Shown piece after piece: positions 51,825-61,132 of a stretch of 64,000 bases of DNA (position 1 is the first letter of the stretch; each line of letters starts with the position of its first letter). The translations under genes and the position numbers were made by a program. The DNA comes from Wolbachia endosymbiont (group A) of Anomoia purmunda (GTDB lineage Bacteria > Pseudomonadota > Alphaproteobacteria > Rickettsiales > Anaplasmataceae), in NCBI RefSeq assembly GCF_947251545.1, contig NZ_OX366362.1, positions 1,240,001 through 1,304,000 on the forward strand. The letters run 5' to 3'. A model generated the notes under the pieces. That model was not told where the DNA came from, ran no database searches, and saw only the letters and a list, made by a program, of their open reading frames with translations.

Positions 51825-54797
51825 CTACGATTTAGAATCTTTTGGCTCCAATCCTAACAATTCTTTTTTGATTTCTTCTTCAATCATCTTAATTATACTC
51901 GTGTCAGCATCACCTGTCAAAAAATCCCTAACATTCCCGAGATCATATCGATTTCCTATCATTTTTTCAATAGCATCATTTATTATGTTTATGTCAAATC
52001 CCTTTATAATAGGCGTTACCTTCACATACCCTGCAGAACCTTTACCATAAATTTTTTTGCTTTTATCAATGCAACCACCTGCACCAGGTTTACTGCTGCT
52101 TCTAAAACCACTGTTACACTCTACTGTTTCATACTTGATTTCACCATTTTCTATATATGCTATCCTATTATCTTCAGTAAACTGCAATCCTTTTACTATA
52201 GTTTCTTTTTTTAATTTTACACTATCATCAATTATTGTTTCCATATAATCCCTATACCGACCTTTATACTCATACTCTTTATAGATGCCTCCACCTCCCA
52301 TAGTGATTAAATCCTTGCACTCTTGTTTGCCTAAACGACACTTTCTTATAAAAATAGGACCCCCATCCTTATCTGTGTATCTCTTTTCTCTGTTACCTCC
52401 TCCCTCTGAAACTTCAATGTCAATGATAGGATAATCAGGATCAATTTCCAATTCAGCTTTAATATAATCTCCTGGCATTCCTGCTCTAGTTTCAGTGGAA
52501 CAGGCATTCTTCTTGGTGGCCGCCCAATCTATCTGAGATTTGCAGTAAGTGGGTGTATCTTTTATGTGACCTGCTTCACCACATCCCCACACTTCTATTT
52601 CAACACGGCTAGATGTTATTTGTGAGCCATCCACATCATGATTTCCACTTCCAAAATCATGGGACTTTTCGCTCTTTTTTTCCGGTTCTTTCTCGATTAT
52701 CTCTTTTGATTTCTCTTTTAATTTTTCTTTTAATTTCTTTTTGAGACCTTCTAAATCGAACCTACACAATTTATCAGCGTAAAAGACCTCTGTTCTATCT
52801 GCTTTAATCGGTTGATCTTTTAATTGTGTACACTTTTGTACTTCATTTTTTTCATCTCTTAATACTTTACCATCCTCATCTTTACAATCCTCTTCTTCAT
52901 ATCTTAAGTAAAATGGCTTATCATCTTCATTTTTATTCAAATATTGTTTTGAGCGACTACACACCCCATTAAAACAGATGCAACCATCATCACCTTGCTT
53001 ACATCCTTCTTTATGTTCTGTATCTATCAACTTATATACTACTTTGACTTTATTGTTTATAAATTTTTCATCTATGTCTTTATCGTGATCCACGCAGTAA
53101 CTGCATTTTCCCTTTTCCTGTTTATTTTCGTCAGGGAAGAAAACATACCCTTGCTTATTAAATATTATTTGATCCAACCAATTTTGAGGTTTTGTCAAAG
53201 GGTCAATTATTTCCTTGCTTGGAAGATAATAGAACTGATTTGATTCCTTGGAGTAAACAGCATTGTATTTAGTATATCTTGTTCCCATTAATTTTAGTGG
53301 TATTATTTTATTTTCTCTTTCAAGAACAAACTCCTCTGGTTCTGGCTGCCATCCAGAAAGACAAAGCATTTTACTGTTAGAATTTCCTTTATACTTTACT
53401 TCTATTTCTGGTTGTCCTAAGTTGTTCAATTTGCACTTATTCCCCTGAAACTCTTTACATTCCGTTTCAATATCAGGAACATAGCCATATTCTTTCAGAA
53501 CTTTAAATTGTTGCGGATTACTTTCTAATATACCTTCTATAATATTATCAATATAACTTTTTTCGTTATCACTATCAGTTGTTTTTGCTACTATTGCTGG
53601 TTTTACTACTTTTAAAGATAGAGGACCAATATTTACAGGATGTTTGTGGTCGGTATTAACATTAAAAGTACATAAACCATCACTGTAGGTTCCACGTGCT
53701 TCATAAGTACAAGCGCTCTCACTCATCTTCATTCTTATCTTTAACGTGTCACTCTGCTTTCCAGACGCGTTACTTTGTACTATTTCTACTACTTCAGGCT
53801 CTGGAGTAGGTGGTGCCGGGAAGCAGCGGACGAATTGCGGATTTTTTTCATCTATACTTTGAGTTCCAAGGTATTCAGCGCAGAGCTGGCCCTTTTTTCT
53901 ATAGGTTTTGAAGTAATAGTGAGTATCCTTATCTGTAACAGTATATGAGTGATTTGGAATATTCTCATTATTTGAAACAACGTGTGGAAAACCTAACCCT
54001 TTTCTTTCCTCCAGTCCGCTAATCATCACTCCAACTCTTGGATTAAAGTAATCATTGTCTTTATCTGTTACAGGAACAATTCTAACTTGTGGAGGTGACA
54101 TCGCAAGTTGTTCACAAAATGGAGGTGGGCCAGGTGCAAGTGGTATAGGAGCACATTTTACTTTTTCCTGATAGCAAGTATCACAGGTATTTGCCATATC
54201 TCCAGGACGAAAAATATTTGCTCCTTCACCTATTTTAATAAAATATGAGAGAAAACTATCCATGCAGGCTGCTTTTTGGCTGCAAGCACATATTTTAGGA
54301 GAATTAGCAAATTTCCTTTTTTCTTCATCAGTAACATTATCTACCCACTCCCACTCGAGACCTTTCGCAATCCCTTCCTTAAATTTTCCATCATTTAACA
54401 CTGTATCTCCTTCCCAGTCGATAAAAACTGCTGCAAAAATTCCAGCTCCACTTGCCTGTTTTCCATATATTTGGCGGCAGGATGTTCCTTTACCTAATTG
54501 ATAGCAGTTATCTTTTCCTTCGTAATCACAGACTTGAATCCTTGGATTGAAATAACCATCAATTCCTTGGTCTTTTATTGCTGTGACTCTAATGTATTGT
54601 AATAACTTTTCATCAAAATCTAGATTGCTCCAATTAAAGGTAAAAAAATTTGCTAAGCCTTTTCCAGTTTTGTTAGCTGCAGCTTCAGCATTAGTATGAA
54701 AACGTATACTTCCACAGATATCAGAATATCCATTACTTGCAATTAGCAAAATTAATACTAGGAAAAAAAATTTAGCTTTAAGCTTTACACTTCTCAT
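51825..54797 (-). CDS. Large exported Cys-rich protein of the virB2-virB4 locus
   Basis: A protein of about 990 residues. I choose the ATG at 54797 because the signal peptide 'MRSVKLKAKFFFLVLILLIA' starts there; an upstream ATG at 54818 is in frame. It overlaps virB4 by 20 nt, so it is co-translated. Beyond the signal it has no membrane span and about 40 Cys. A segment is repeated: 'GYFNPRIQVCDYEGKD' and 'DYFNPRVGVMISGLEE'. The middle has 'PTPEPEVVE'-type linkers, the end a Lys/Glu-rich run and a Gly-rich stretch. Parts recall the extracytoplasmic regions of Rickettsiales VirB6-like proteins. Likely a surface or periplasmic part of the secretion system. Confidence 0.8.
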   Translation of the reverse strand: MRSVKLKAKFFFLVLILLIASNGYSDICGSIRFHTNAEAAANKTGKGLANFFTFNWSNLDFDEKLLQYIRVTAIKDQGIDGYFNPRIQVCDYEGKDNCYQLGKGTSCRQIYGKQASGAGIFAAVFIDWEGDTVLNDGKFKEGIAKGLEWEWVDNVTDEEKRKFANSPKICACSQKAACMDSFLSYFIKIGEGANIFRPGDMANTCDTCYQEKVKCAPIPLAPGPPPFCEQLAMSPPQVRIVPVTDKDNDYFNPRVGVMISGLEERKGLGFPHVVSNNENIPNHSYTVTDKDTHYYFKTYRKKGQLCAEYLGTQSIDEKNPQFVRCFPAPPTPEPEVVEIVQSNASGKQSDTLKIRMKMSESACTYEARGTYSDGLCTFNVNTDHKHPVNIGPLSLKVVKPAIVAKTTDSDNEKSYIDNIIEGILESNPQQFKVLKEYGYVPDIETECKEFQGNKCKLNNLGQPEIEVKYKGNSNSKMLCLSGWQPEPEEFVLERENKIIPLKLMGTRYTKYNAVYSKESNQFYYLPSKEIIDPLTKPQNWLDQIIFNKQGYVFFPDENKQEKGKCSYCVDHDKDIDEKFINNKVKVVYKLIDTEHKEGCKQGDDGCICFNGVCSRSKQYLNKNEDDKPFYLRYEEEDCKDEDGKVLRDEKNEVQKCTQLKDQPIKADRTEVFYADKLCRFDLEGLKKKLKEKLKEKSKEIIEKEPEKKSEKSHDFGSGNHDVDGSQITSSRVEIEVWGCGEAGHIKDTPTYCKSQIDWAATKKNACSTETRAGMPGDYIKAELEIDPDYPIIDIEVSEGGGNREKRYTDKDGGPIFIRKCRLGKQECKDLITMGGGGIYKEYEYKGRYRDYMETIIDDSVKLKKETIVKGLQFTEDNRIAYIENGEIKYETVECNSGFRSSSKPGAGGCIDKSKKIYGKGSAGYVKVTPIIKGFDINIINDAIEKMIGNRYDLGNVRDFLTGDADTSIIKMIEEEIKKELLGLEPKDSKS

Positions 54798-57144
54798 AAA
54801 ACACCGGTAACCACTCATTAACTTCTTCTCCTTTTTCTTTTATTGCCTCATACATATACTTTATAGTCTCTTTGTTAGCTGAAAGTACATGTATTTCTTG
54901 CATATCCTTCAAATCCAGATTTAAGGTTACTAATCCTTTGTACTGTTTTATCAAAAATAAACCTTCCTGTGTTGGCGTCTGCAGAATTATATTCAGCTCC
55001 TCTTTCGATAGAGAAAATGCTTTCATGTATAATCTATTTGCATTGACGTTCGGCATCAAGATTCTTGTATCAACATGTTTATCTAAATATTGAGTAAATT
55101 TGCTAGCAAATGCGAGATTTAAATTTTCAGTACTTAGGATTACTACAACATTTAGTTCCGTCATTCTTTGCATCCAGTTATCAAACTCTTTCTCTGTAGG
55201 AAAAATATTACTTATCTCCCATGCTTCATCCAAAACAAGTATTGCAGGCGAGCCATCACATTTTGCCTCAAAAGAATATAAAAAATAGTAAAGTATCACG
55301 GACATACATTCCTTTTGTTTTGTAAGGTTTGCGGTGTTGAGAGATATAATTTTTGTTTCCCAGTCAATATCTGATTCATCACCATCTTGAAATAAGTAAG
55401 CAAACTCACCACCATCACACCATCTATTTATCTTACCCCCAAGGAGCAAGAGCACCTCAGAAATTTGTGAAATAGAACGTGATTCCTTGGGTATAGCAAA
55501 TATAGAATCTACAATTTTTCTTATCTTTTCTTCTACGTCCACCAAGCTCGTATCGGCTACCATTCTTTTGATCAGTTCAACCAACATATTGCGATTGGAA
55601 GCACTATCTTCAATGTTTAGTGGATTAAATTTTAGGCTTTTGTCCTTATACTTCGGATCGATTATATAATATTTACCACTCACTGCTTTAGTAAAAATTA
55701 TCGACTTTCCAGTGTTATCCAATATGACAATTCTTGGGTTAAACTTTCTTGATTCTGATAATAGGAAATTAATGAGTGAAGTTCTGCCTGAATTTGGAGC
55801 TCCAAGTATCGTAGTATGGCCATTATTTCTTTTTCCATGGAAATTAAAGAAGTAAGGATTTCCTTCTTTTGAGAAAAAAACTGTTACCGCTTCTTTCCAC
55901 CTTCCTCCTTTTAATGTACCTGACGTAAAATCATGCAGCATAGCAAAACTGCAAGCATATTTTGCTAATATATTTTTTGGTTGTGTAATGAAAGTAAAAT
56001 TGCCCGGAAGTTGTGCCCAAAAATGACTTTCCATATGTAAATCAGTTCTAAATATCATGAAGCCAACTAATGACATTATAGAAGATAAATCACTAATATT
56101 TTTGGCTAACTTATTCCTATCGTCTGCAAATATTGTAAAAATAATTTTCTGTTGGCAGAAGTCTATACTAGAGGTCTTTTCAAGCTCTATTATTTCTTCA
56201 ATTCCTGAGCTTTTAAGTAAGGTATTATCCTCACTAATTTGCAGCATGTTAATTTGTTTGTTAAATTCTTTTATTGCCTTACTATTACTAGTAAATATCA
56301 TTATTTCTGTAATGATAAATTCAGATTCAAGCTGCAAGCACCTATCTATATTGCCTAAGGGGATTTCTCGGTATTCCTTTATGCTGAAAATAGAGCCAAA
56401 TTTCTGTTGATTCTCAAAGATTGTTTGAAACGTATTGAAACCAAAAGCTACTTTAAAATTTCTAATATATTGCGACAGGTCCCCTTCATGTATTGGATAA
56501 TCTTTGTGCGTTAATGTAACAATATAGTGGAGAAATTCTATCATTTCAGAATATATTTTACCTTCACTAAACCTTAGACCCAGTTTTTTAGCTCCAAAAG
56601 GTCCTAAATCATTTTGAATTAAGTCAGTTATCTTTTGCAACTCTTGGTGGCTTTCCTGTAAAGACAGCTTATGCTTATTCTTTATTCTATTAAAAAAAAA
56701 TGAATTATTAGTATGCTTGCCAAAATCGCTAAACAATATTACAATATATAATTCATTTATATACCGTAATTTACTATCAGTGAGTTTATCAAACCGCGCT
56801 GAATGTAGCTTATCAGAGAAGTCTTCAGTTTTATTCCATTTTAAGCTCAACTTATTGCGCTTTCTAACGGTATGAATCCAAACGGTAAAATATAGGCTAT
56901 TAATATTTTTTGATATACTTTTTCTAATTTCAGTTCTAAGGTCGCTGTAATTATCAACAGAAGAATAATCTTCTAACTTGATTATTTTTAACAATTCCCC
57001 CTGTTTTGTTAGTATAGTTTCTTCATCGTAGTGACAAGCATAAGGAATAAAATCTAAATCAATGCTTTCTAGTAATGCTAAGTTGTTCTTTTTCTCAAGC
57101 TTATGGTTAATTGCTGGTACTTTTAGCTGCATATGCGTATTCAA
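54778..57144 (-). CDS. virB4-2: VirB4-family type IV secretion ATPase (second copy type)
   Basis: Energises type IV secretion. The 788-residue protein has the VirB4/CagE N-terminal domain, then a C-terminal ATPase. The Walker A motif reads 'GAPNSGRT' (448-455), with Arg454 in place of the invariant Lys; the Walker B 'AILVLDEAWEIS' is intact. Rickettsiales have two VirB4 copies and this one is not in the main vir operon. It lies between virB2 and the large exported protein, in one operon. The altered P-loop raises the question whether it hydrolyses ATP. Met5 (57132) is another possible start. Confidence 0.9.
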   Translation of the reverse strand: MNTHMQLKVPAINHKLEKKNNLALLESIDLDFIPYACHYDEETILTKQGELLKIIKLEDYSSVDNYSDLRTEIRKSISKNINSLYFTVWIHTVRKRNKLSLKWNKTEDFSDKLHSARFDKLTDSKLRYINELYIVILFSDFGKHTNNSFFFNRIKNKHKLSLQESHQELQKITDLIQNDLGPFGAKKLGLRFSEGKIYSEMIEFLHYIVTLTHKDYPIHEGDLSQYIRNFKVAFGFNTFQTIFENQQKFGSIFSIKEYREIPLGNIDRCLQLESEFIITEIMIFTSNSKAIKEFNKQINMLQISEDNTLLKSSGIEEIIELEKTSSIDFCQQKIIFTIFADDRNKLAKNISDLSSIMSLVGFMIFRTDLHMESHFWAQLPGNFTFITQPKNILAKYACSFAMLHDFTSGTLKGGRWKEAVTVFFSKEGNPYFFNFHGKRNNGHTTILGAPNSGRTSLINFLLSESRKFNPRIVILDNTGKSIIFTKAVSGKYYIIDPKYKDKSLKFNPLNIEDSASNRNMLVELIKRMVADTSLVDVEEKIRKIVDSIFAIPKESRSISQISEVLLLLGGKINRWCDGGEFAYLFQDGDESDIDWETKIISLNTANLTKQKECMSVILYYFLYSFEAKCDGSPAILVLDEAWEISNIFPTEKEFDNWMQRMTELNVVVILSTENLNLAFASKFTQYLDKHVDTRILMPNVNANRLYMKAFSLSKEELNIILQTPTQEGLFLIKQYKGLVTLNLDLKDMQEIHVLSANKETIKYMYEAIKEKGEEVNEWLPVFYEKCKA

Positions 57145-57176
57145 TAAAGATAATTAAAAAAGATAAAAATACTATC

Positions 57177-57554
57177 TTAATTTTTATCTTTTTTTTCGCT
57201 ATCGGATTGTAATTTTATATCTTTTGTAAAGTTAAATTTTTCTTTTAAGTAGTCTGTTGCCTTTTCTGTACTACCGAACATCAGGACCAGTACACCAAAC
57301 ATTATCATAAAAAAGATTAGACCTCTGAATACTACTGCAAGTATCACCGCAGCTATACACAACCCTATGATTGTTGAAGGACTCATATTTTCTACAGTAT
57401 CTTTAATTGAAAATGAAGAAATAAAATTTTTTACCGTTTCTTGTACATCCTTTAATTCATCACTCGCCGAACTTGCTTCGCTAGAATATGATGCAAAAAT
57501 GAAACTTAATAAGGCTATAAAAACCAAAACTTTATTCAATTGAGTGCGCATCAA
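57177..57554 (-). CDS. virB2: VirB2/TrbC-like pilin
   Basis: A 125-residue protein with an N-terminal signal ('LNKVLVFIALLSFIFASYSS') and two hydrophobic segments ('SPSTIIGLCIAAVILAVVFR' and 'LIFFMIMFGVLVLMFG') separated by a short loop, the layout of VirB2-type pilins, followed by a charged cytoplasmic tail. It is 33 nt upstream of virB4. It probably forms the surface pilus subunit of the type IV system. Confidence 0.75.
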   Translation of the reverse strand: MMRTQLNKVLVFIALLSFIFASYSSEASSASDELKDVQETVKNFISSFSIKDTVENMSPSTIIGLCIAAVILAVVFRGLIFFMIMFGVLVLMFGSTEKATDYLKEKFNFTKDIKLQSDSEKKDKN

Positions 57555-57652
57555 CTAAACACCTTTTAAACATTCCTCAAATATAACAACTTTTATATCA
57601 ATAGGCAAGAACTGAATTCACTTATCCACTACAAGTAACACATATTTAATTT

Positions 57653-58783
57653 TTACAGATGCGAACATGCTGTAAGCTCTTTATCATCAACAGGACAACT
57701 CACATTAATGGACGTTAATTTACTTGATAGGAAGTTTGAATGCAATTCAGCTACTGCTGCTATAGCAAACACTACAGCCATAGCAAGTAGTCCTGCTCCT
57801 ATCAATCCTGATGTCATTGCTCCTGCAACAATGCACCCTATTGTGGAGAGAGCACAACCTGCTACAAGTGCAACGTGAAGATTTCTGTTATTGGGTTGTT
57901 TTGTAGGTGGAGTATCTTCACCCTTTTTCTTATTCAAAGGAAATTTCTGCACGATTGTAATGGCGTTTTTTCTGTCCCTTTTTTCTTCGGGTTGCATTGA
58001 ATCTTTTGCCTGGCTGCCTGTCATCTGAGTAGTTTGACTATTTGGATCCATACTTTCTTTTTCTCTGGATCCCAGTGTCACGCACTGGGATGACACCTGT
58101 GGCTCTTCTTCTGCAGTCTGCTCTGGTTGCATTTGATTCCCAGTATCTTCTTTTTGTGGATCGTTATTTTCTCCAGCAGAGCTTAATATTGAGCTCACAC
58201 TGCTCCTTCTACTACTTATTGGTGATTCTAAACTTTCTTCACTCGGTTTGCGTGAACTTACTCCACTATCTGAGTTACTAGCACATACTTCTTCTTTAGT
58301 TGGACTTTCTACATTATTTTCTGTCATCCCAGTGCTTGACACTGGGATCTCTTCTTTTATGGAATTAATAGGTTGTTCTTCTATTTTTGAATCTTTATTG
58401 CTGCTCCTTTTAATAATCCCTGAAATTATTTCTAATATTTTCCCTCTTCTTGTTGGTGATCTTTGTAATTGTTCTCTTTCATTGTTAGATACTGAAAGCT
58501 CGACCTCTAATTTCATTACCTCTGTTTCCAACACTAGAAGAAATTTTTTGGTGTAATAATTATAATATTTTTCTTGCTCTTTCAGTGATTCTTCTAATCG
58601 AATTAATACCTTAGGATCAGCATCTTTCTCGAACAATTCTATGCATTTTTTGATAGTTCCATCTCCCTTTTGTGGGCTTGCATATTTGTGATTTTCTTTT
58701 GTTACCTTTTTGTATATAATTTCATGCAATGATTGGTTAATACCTTTTTCATTATTCTTAGGGTTTTTTAAAGGACTTAGCAT
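57653..58783 (-). CDS. Ser-rich protein with C-terminal membrane hairpin, possible effector
   Basis: I place the start at ATG 58783 (MLSPLKNPKNN), with GGAGGAG just upstream; the frame extends to 58852. About 376 residues. A helical N-terminal half ('CIELFEKDADPKVLIRLEES'), a low-complexity Ser/Glu centre, and two hydrophobic segments near the C-terminus ('LVAGCALSTIGCIVAGAM', 'GAGLLAMAVVFAIAAVAEL'). 'DSGVSS' in the centre matches the same DSG-phi-x-S pattern as the protein at 48538-49263. Two palindromic elements code 'EIPVSSTGMTEN' and 'VSSQCVTLGSRE'. Function unknown; a host-directed role is speculative. Confidence 0.75.
   Translation of the reverse strand: MLSPLKNPKNNEKGINQSLHEIIYKKVTKENHKYASPQKGDGTIKKCIELFEKDADPKVLIRLEESLKEQEKYYNYYTKKFLLVLETEVMKLEVELSVSNNEREQLQRSPTRRGKILEIISGIIKRSSNKDSKIEEQPINSIKEEIPVSSTGMTENNVESPTKEEVCASNSDSGVSSRKPSEESLESPISSRRSSVSSILSSAGENNDPQKEDTGNQMQPEQTAEEEPQVSSQCVTLGSREKESMDPNSQTTQMTGSQAKDSMQPEEKRDRKNAITIVQKFPLNKKKGEDTPPTKQPNNRNLHVALVAGCALSTIGCIVAGAMTSGLIGAGLLAMAVVFAIAAVAELHSNFLSSKLTSINVSCPVDDKELTACSHL
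58066..58096. repeat. Palindromic element inside the Ser-rich gene (1)
   Basis: GGATCCCAGTGTCACGCACT/GGGATGACACC, in frame in the low-complexity centre. Confidence 0.88.
58322..58350. repeat. Palindromic element inside the Ser-rich gene (2)
   Basis: TGTCATCCCAGTGCTTGACA/CTGGGATC, in frame; opposite orientation to the copy at 58066-58096. Confidence 0.88.
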
Positions 58784-58905
58784 AGACTCCTCCATACATA
58801 ATAAAATGTATAGATACCTCTTTAGCATTAATTTTACATTAAAACTGGACAATTATGCCGTATTATGGATAATTGCGGCAACTTGCTTATTGTGAGGTCG
58901 CTTAA

Positions 58906-59934
58906 CTATTTGCTTTCTGGGCTTTCTACTTCTACAGATTTGCGTTCAATATGATTGCTTGCCTGTTGAACTAACATATCCACTACTTCTTTTACAGGCT
59001 TTTCCCTATCAACCATGCCAACACTTTGGCCAGCCATCAGAGATCCAGTTTCAACATCTCCTTCAATCACCGCTCTTCTTAAAGCTCCAGCCCAGAACTT
59101 TTCTATTTCAAGCTGCCCATCTTCTTTTGAGATCTGTCCCTTTTGATATTCATCAATAACTTCTTTTTGACGCCTCATGAAGTCATCGCTTGCTTTGTTG
59201 GCTATAGCTCTTACTGGAATTACAGGAAAATCAGCACTTATCTGTACAGAAGGTATTGCATTACGTGCGGCTGATTTAATAAACACTTCCTTAAAATTTT
59301 TGTGGGCAATTGACTCATTAGTGCAGACAAATAATGTACCTATTTGACAGCCACTTACTCCCATTTCTAAGTAATTAACTATCATTTCACCTCTGCCTAT
59401 TCCACCTGCGACAAACACTGGTATTTGTTCATTTTTAAAATGAGGCAATATTTCTTGTGCAAGAACAGAAGTGCTAACTGGCCCTATGTGCCCGCCTGCT
59501 TCCATCCCTTCTATTATTAATGCATCTACTCCCATTTTTACTAACCTTTTCGCAAGGCTTAATGCTGGTGCAAAGCACATAACTTTAATGCCCGCACCCT
59601 TGATTTTTTCTATATTAGGCTTTGTTGGCAGTCCACCGGCAAGAACTATGTGGCTCACTTTCGTTTCAATGCACACATCTATCAACTCACTCAACTTTGG
59701 GTGCATAGTAATTAGGTTTACACCAAATGGCTTGTTAGTTAATTGCTGCGTCTCTATGATTTCTTTTTTTAGCAAGTCTGGAAACATTGCACCACATGCA
59801 ATTACACCAAAGCCGCCAGCGTTTGAGATTGCTGAAACCAAATTCCTCTCTGAAACCCAGCTCATAGCACCACCCATTATCGCAAACTCACTACCAAGAA
59901 AATCTGTTCCTTTTTTCCAGAGGCTACTTAACAT
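58906..59934 (-). CDS. Nitronate monooxygenase-like flavoprotein
   Basis: A 342-residue TIM-barrel flavin enzyme of the nitronate monooxygenase/FabK-like family. Motifs: 'FAIMGGAMSWVSERNLVSAI', 'NAGGFGVIACGAM', 'IIEGMEAGGHIGP' with the active-site His, and 'VFVAGGIGRGEMIVNYLEMG' for phosphate binding. The C-terminal 'WAGALRRAVIEGDVETGSLM' and 'MAGQSVGMV' are typical. It detoxifies nitronates or, if FabK-like, reduces enoyl-ACP; sequence alone does not decide. Cytochrome b561 is 5 nt upstream. Confidence 0.88.
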   Translation of the reverse strand: MLSSLWKKGTDFLGSEFAIMGGAMSWVSERNLVSAISNAGGFGVIACGAMFPDLLKKEIIETQQLTNKPFGVNLITMHPKLSELIDVCIETKVSHIVLAGGLPTKPNIEKIKGAGIKVMCFAPALSLAKRLVKMGVDALIIEGMEAGGHIGPVSTSVLAQEILPHFKNEQIPVFVAGGIGRGEMIVNYLEMGVSGCQIGTLFVCTNESIAHKNFKEVFIKSAARNAIPSVQISADFPVIPVRAIANKASDDFMRRQKEVIDEYQKGQISKEDGQLEIEKFWAGALRRAVIEGDVETGSLMAGQSVGMVDREKPVKEVVDMLVQQASNHIERKSVEVESPESK

Positions 59935-59939
59935 ATAAC

Positions 59940-60461
59940 CTATATCATACGTTTAAAAATGTTTTGTTTATCTATAAATGTGTGTTTCAAAGCGCCAAGT
60001 ATATGTAAGATTATAAAGAGTACCATAAAACATGCAAGCATCGAATGTAGCTGATTAGCCGTGTTAGCTAGGTCTTTGTTTTGATTAATCAACAAAGGGA
60101 TATGAAAAAAATACTTGATCTTTTTGCCAGAAGCAGAAGACATAACATAGCCAGATAGTGGCATTAGCACCATCAAAGAATATAAACCAAAGTGTACTGT
60201 TTTACTTGCATTGATTACAAACCGAGAAAAATTTGCTGGAAGTGGTGGAACATAAGTAAAGACGCGAAAAAATATGCGTACTATGATTAATCCAAGAATA
60301 GTGATACCGCAAGCCTTATGAATAGCGTATATGTTGAACTTAATTTCATTGCTAAGTGGTAAGCTTTTCATATAAAGTCCAGAGCAAAGCATACCGATAA
60401 TAAAAACAGCCATCAACCAATGGATAACTCTTAAACCTAGGCTATATTTATTATCTTCCAT
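59940..60461 (-). CDS. Cytochrome b561
   Basis: A 173-residue membrane di-haem cytochrome. Four hydrophobic segments contain His ligands: His14 in 'RVIHWLMAVFIIGMLCSGLY', His in 'IYAIHKACGITILGLIIVRI', His in 'KTVHFGLYSLMVLMPLSGYV' and His in 'LHSMLACFMVLFIILHILGA'. The family passes electrons from quinol or superoxide to acceptors. Confidence 0.92.
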   Translation of the reverse strand: MEDNKYSLGLRVIHWLMAVFIIGMLCSGLYMKSLPLSNEIKFNIYAIHKACGITILGLIIVRIFFRVFTYVPPLPANFSRFVINASKTVHFGLYSLMVLMPLSGYVMSSASGKKIKYFFHIPLLINQNKDLANTANQLHSMLACFMVLFIILHILGALKHTFIDKQNIFKRMI

Positions 60462-60779
60462 TTTGATTACCCTAAAGTAGCATTTATATAATAGAAAAAC
60501 TATTTTTCAATCAAAATTATTAAAGCAATTTAGATTTACCGACAATGTAGCTATACAAATTCGACCCAGCCGAGAGTCAAGTAGCAGGCACTGGCATCTA
60601 AGTCATAGAAACGGATTAAATGCAAAACTTACTTGACACCCTTTGCCAGCCCCCTTATCATGAAACTGAAGCTATTTATTTATCTTCTCTGTACAGATTA
60701 AATGACAAAAAAACTCAACGTATCTGGCGTCTCATGTTTAATTTTTTGCACTATGTGTACCTTATGTCTTTATCAAATT

Positions 60780-61083
60780 TCTAGGTTTTTACCTATATAA
60801 GCTGAAATACGCTTATAAAGCATTTAAAACATTAAAAAACGCCAACTTAAAAAATGGATAGTGAATAATTAGCTACCCTAGGGTTTCTTTTGCCTTTTTT
60901 TCTGTTTAGTAAATTTCTTAATGTTTGTAATTTAGATTAGTTGCGGCTTAAAAGCACTAAATCGCGGTTATTAAGTGTTTAGAATAAAAAAACGCCATAC
61001 TTGAAAGTATAATGTAAGTAATTAGCCAACCACGGGGCTTCTTTTGCCTTTTTTTTCGTTTGGTAAATTTCTTAATGTTTATA
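60780..61083. repeat. Tandem copies of the ~135-bp interspersed repeat, locus 2
   Basis: CTTTTGCCTTTTTTTCtGTT then GTAAATTTCTTAATGTTT at 60881-60930 and again at 61034-61083, with AAACGCC-containing spacers (about 60833 and 60987). Reverse complement of the pair at 39162-39341. The preceding stretch 60462-60780 shows no gene. Confidence 0.8.
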
Positions 61084-61132
61084 ACTAACATGAACTGGGC
61101 AGTGCGTGACGTTAATTTCTATCCAAGAGGGT

